From: Nostoc sp. ATCC 43529
GTDB taxonomy: Bacteria; Cyanobacteriota; Cyanobacteriia; Cyanobacteriales; Nostocaceae
DNA length: 64,000 nt
Assembly: GCA_003326205.1 (NCBI GenBank)
Contig: LWTK01000032.1
Span: 62,001-126,000, forward strand
Direction: 5' to 3'
Of this stretch, positions 63,091-64,000 are shown piece after piece (the stretch's first letter is position 1; each line of letters opens with the position of its first letter). The notes beneath the pieces were generated by a model, which was given only the letters and a program-made list of their open reading frames with translations, searched no databases and was not told the origin of the DNA. Made by a program: the position numbers and the translations under genes.

Positions 63091-63279
63091 ATGGCTATTT
63101 TTCGTCAATACATCGCCCCACTCCTAGTTGTTTTAGTATTTGTCTTTGCCCTAGTGGCGGTCAGCGCCCGCATATTTTTACCTTCCGATATGGCAGCACC
63201 AGCACCAATTGAAGAGGTAGGGATAAGTTCTCAACCAACTCCCGCTGATTTATCACCAGCGCATAAGTCAGCTAGCTAA
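63091..63279 (+). CDS. Small single-helix membrane protein
   Basis: A 62-residue protein: YIAPLLVVLVFVFALVAVSA forms one transmembrane helix (about 7-28), followed by a Pro/Ala-rich tail (APAPIEEVGISSQPTPAD). There is no signal for cleavage and no motif. A gene-like start ATG, a stop close to the next gene (17 bases) and the sharp membrane helix support a real gene. Function unknown; probably co-transcribed with the acetyltransferase. Confidence 0.68.
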   Translation: MAIFRQYIAPLLVVLVFVFALVAVSARIFLPSDMAAPAPIEEVGISSQPTPADLSPAHKSAS

Positions 63280-63296
63280 ATTAATAAACTTTAGAA

Positions 63297-63836
63297 GTGT
63301 CTGAGCAATTACTACCTGGATATTTCATTCGCCGTGGCTCAACTCTAGACCGATCGCTGCTGCTAAAATTCATGCAGCGGACTTACCAGGATCTTTTTCC
63401 CGATCAAGATTTTTCCCACCTAGAACAAACAGTTAAGCAATACTTCTCCAGCGACACACCCTTGTGGTGGGTCGAGCAAGACGCGGAGAGTGGGAGACAC
63501 GGAGACGCGGAGAAATTAATCTCCGCGTCCCCTTGTCCCCCCGTCCCCGCGTCTTCTAACCCCATCGCTTGCCTCTGGGTGGGCAACGCCATAGACCAAG
63601 TACAGGGTAACCGTCATGCTCATATCTTTGTCCTGTATGTTGCGCCAGAACATCGGCGGCGAGGTATTGGTACAGCTTTGATGCAATATGTAGAAAATTG
63701 GGCGATTCAAAGAGGCGATCGCCAAATTGGCTTACAAGTTTTTCAATCAAACAAACCCGCATTAAATCTTTACGACCGATTAGGTTATCAAACCCAATCC
63801 CTATGGATGGTAAAATTCCTGAATGCACAAAAATAA
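63297..63836 (+). CDS. GNAT-family N-acetyltransferase with repeat-derived insert
   Basis: A 179-residue protein from the GTG at 63297. The C-terminal half has the acetyl-CoA site RRRGIGTALMQYVE (about 121-134), preceded by HIFVLYVAPEHR and followed by QIGLQVFQSNKPALNLYDRLGY, the typical RimI-like pattern. Between residues ~61 and ~90 an inserted stretch (QDAESGRHGDAEKLISASPC and on) is encoded by a hairpin repeat and lies in a loop before the conserved IACLWVG strand. The rest is intact, so the enzyme may still work. The substrate is unknown. GNAT enzymes acetylate amino groups of small molecules or proteins. Confidence 0.85.
   Translation: MSEQLLPGYFIRRGSTLDRSLLLKFMQRTYQDLFPDQDFSHLEQTVKQYFSSDTPLWWVEQDAESGRHGDAEKLISASPCPPVPASSNPIACLWVGNAIDQVQGNRHAHIFVLYVAPEHRRRGIGTALMQYVENWAIQRGDRQIGLQVFQSNKPALNLYDRLGYQTQSLWMVKFLNAQK
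63478..63560. repeat. In-gene hairpin repeat in the acetyltransferase gene
   Basis: ACGCGGAGA (about 63510-63518) pairs perfectly with TCTCCGCGT around AATTAA; further outward, AGACGCGG and CCGCGTCT (near 63479 and 63546) also match. The whole resembles the intergenic CGCGGAGA...TCTCCGCG repeats of Nostoc-type genomes, but here it keeps the reading frame and codes 25-30 extra residues. Confidence 0.8.
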
Positions 63837-64000
63837 ATTAGAGGATAGCGATAAAATACTTTAGTGTCTTTTGTGACGGTGGTTCTCGTTTGGATTAAAC
63901 TCAACGAAGGACAACCGAAAGTGTACAATAACGCAACTGATATATATAAAGCTTTAAATTATTGGCGTAGGGGATTATTGTGTTAATCCCCAAAACGGAT
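63837..64000. other. Right end of window, no gene seen
   Basis: AT-rich tail with a perfect hairpin GGGGATTA (63970-63977) and TAATCCCC (63984-63991) around six bases. No T-run is visible before the edge. A gene starting further right cannot be excluded. Confidence 0.5.

Overview
The window reads as chromosomal DNA of a filamentous, heterocyst-forming type cyanobacterium (Nostoc/Anabaena relatives). The reasons are the many GCGATCGC (HIP1) octamers on both strands, the 7-bp tandem repeats in intergenic DNA (CCCAATA, CTCCTAA, GGCAGGA, GGACAAT types), the dispersed hairpin repeats, the purD-nblS pair and an argF-lexA pair with a cyanobacterial LexA box. Identifications rest on motifs and remembered families only; no search was run.

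Layout. 1-10800: partial membrane glycosyltransferase, a 1,300-residue polytopic membrane protein, a sugar-nucleotide epimerase, purD, the sensor kinase gene nblS and a zinc-ribbon membrane protein. 11053-13927: a three-gene cassette that I cannot match to a named system: a PD-(D/E)XK nuclease-like domain fused to a ParA ATPase, a ParB-like/helix-hairpin-helix protein, and a membrane-anchored protein with a Z-alpha-like winged helix. 13996-16585: glycosyltransferase 2 and miaB. 16744-25638: a minus-strand four-gene operon of exported DUF11-type proteins ending in a large predicted outer-membrane barrel. 26611-28299: thrC and a ThiS/MoaD-like sulfur carrier. 28522-31616: two AAA-like STAND-type ATPases. 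32161-40000: a double-glycine peptide, an HlyD adaptor and one giant protein that joins both NHLM-type ABC exporters, with a 17-copy 21-bp palindromic tandem array between the last two. 40259-42505: tRNA-Thr, argF, lexA. 42776-60965: a DNA phosphorothioation (Dnd) island. 61214-63836: AmpG-like transporter, small membrane proteins and an acetyltransferase.

The Dnd island holds the sulfur-insertion genes dndC, dndD and dndE, two DGQHR (DndB-type) proteins, an associated methyltransferase and small protein, and a restriction-type helicase next to a second SMC-like ATPase. The usual compact dnd operon is broken up here: a MntA/HepT toxin-antitoxin pair, two nuclease-fold proteins, an XRE regulator, a dead RAYT transposase with its REP hairpins, and an antisense secreted protein lie between the dnd genes. 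No dndA (cysteine desulfurase) is in the window.

Best candidates for something undescribed are the nuclease-ParA / ParB-like / Z-alpha-like cassette; a 57-residue gene translationally coupled to the SMC-like ATPase of the Dnd island; the fused NHLM exporter with its palindromic array; and several hairpin repeats that sit in frame inside protein-coding genes and encode linkers.
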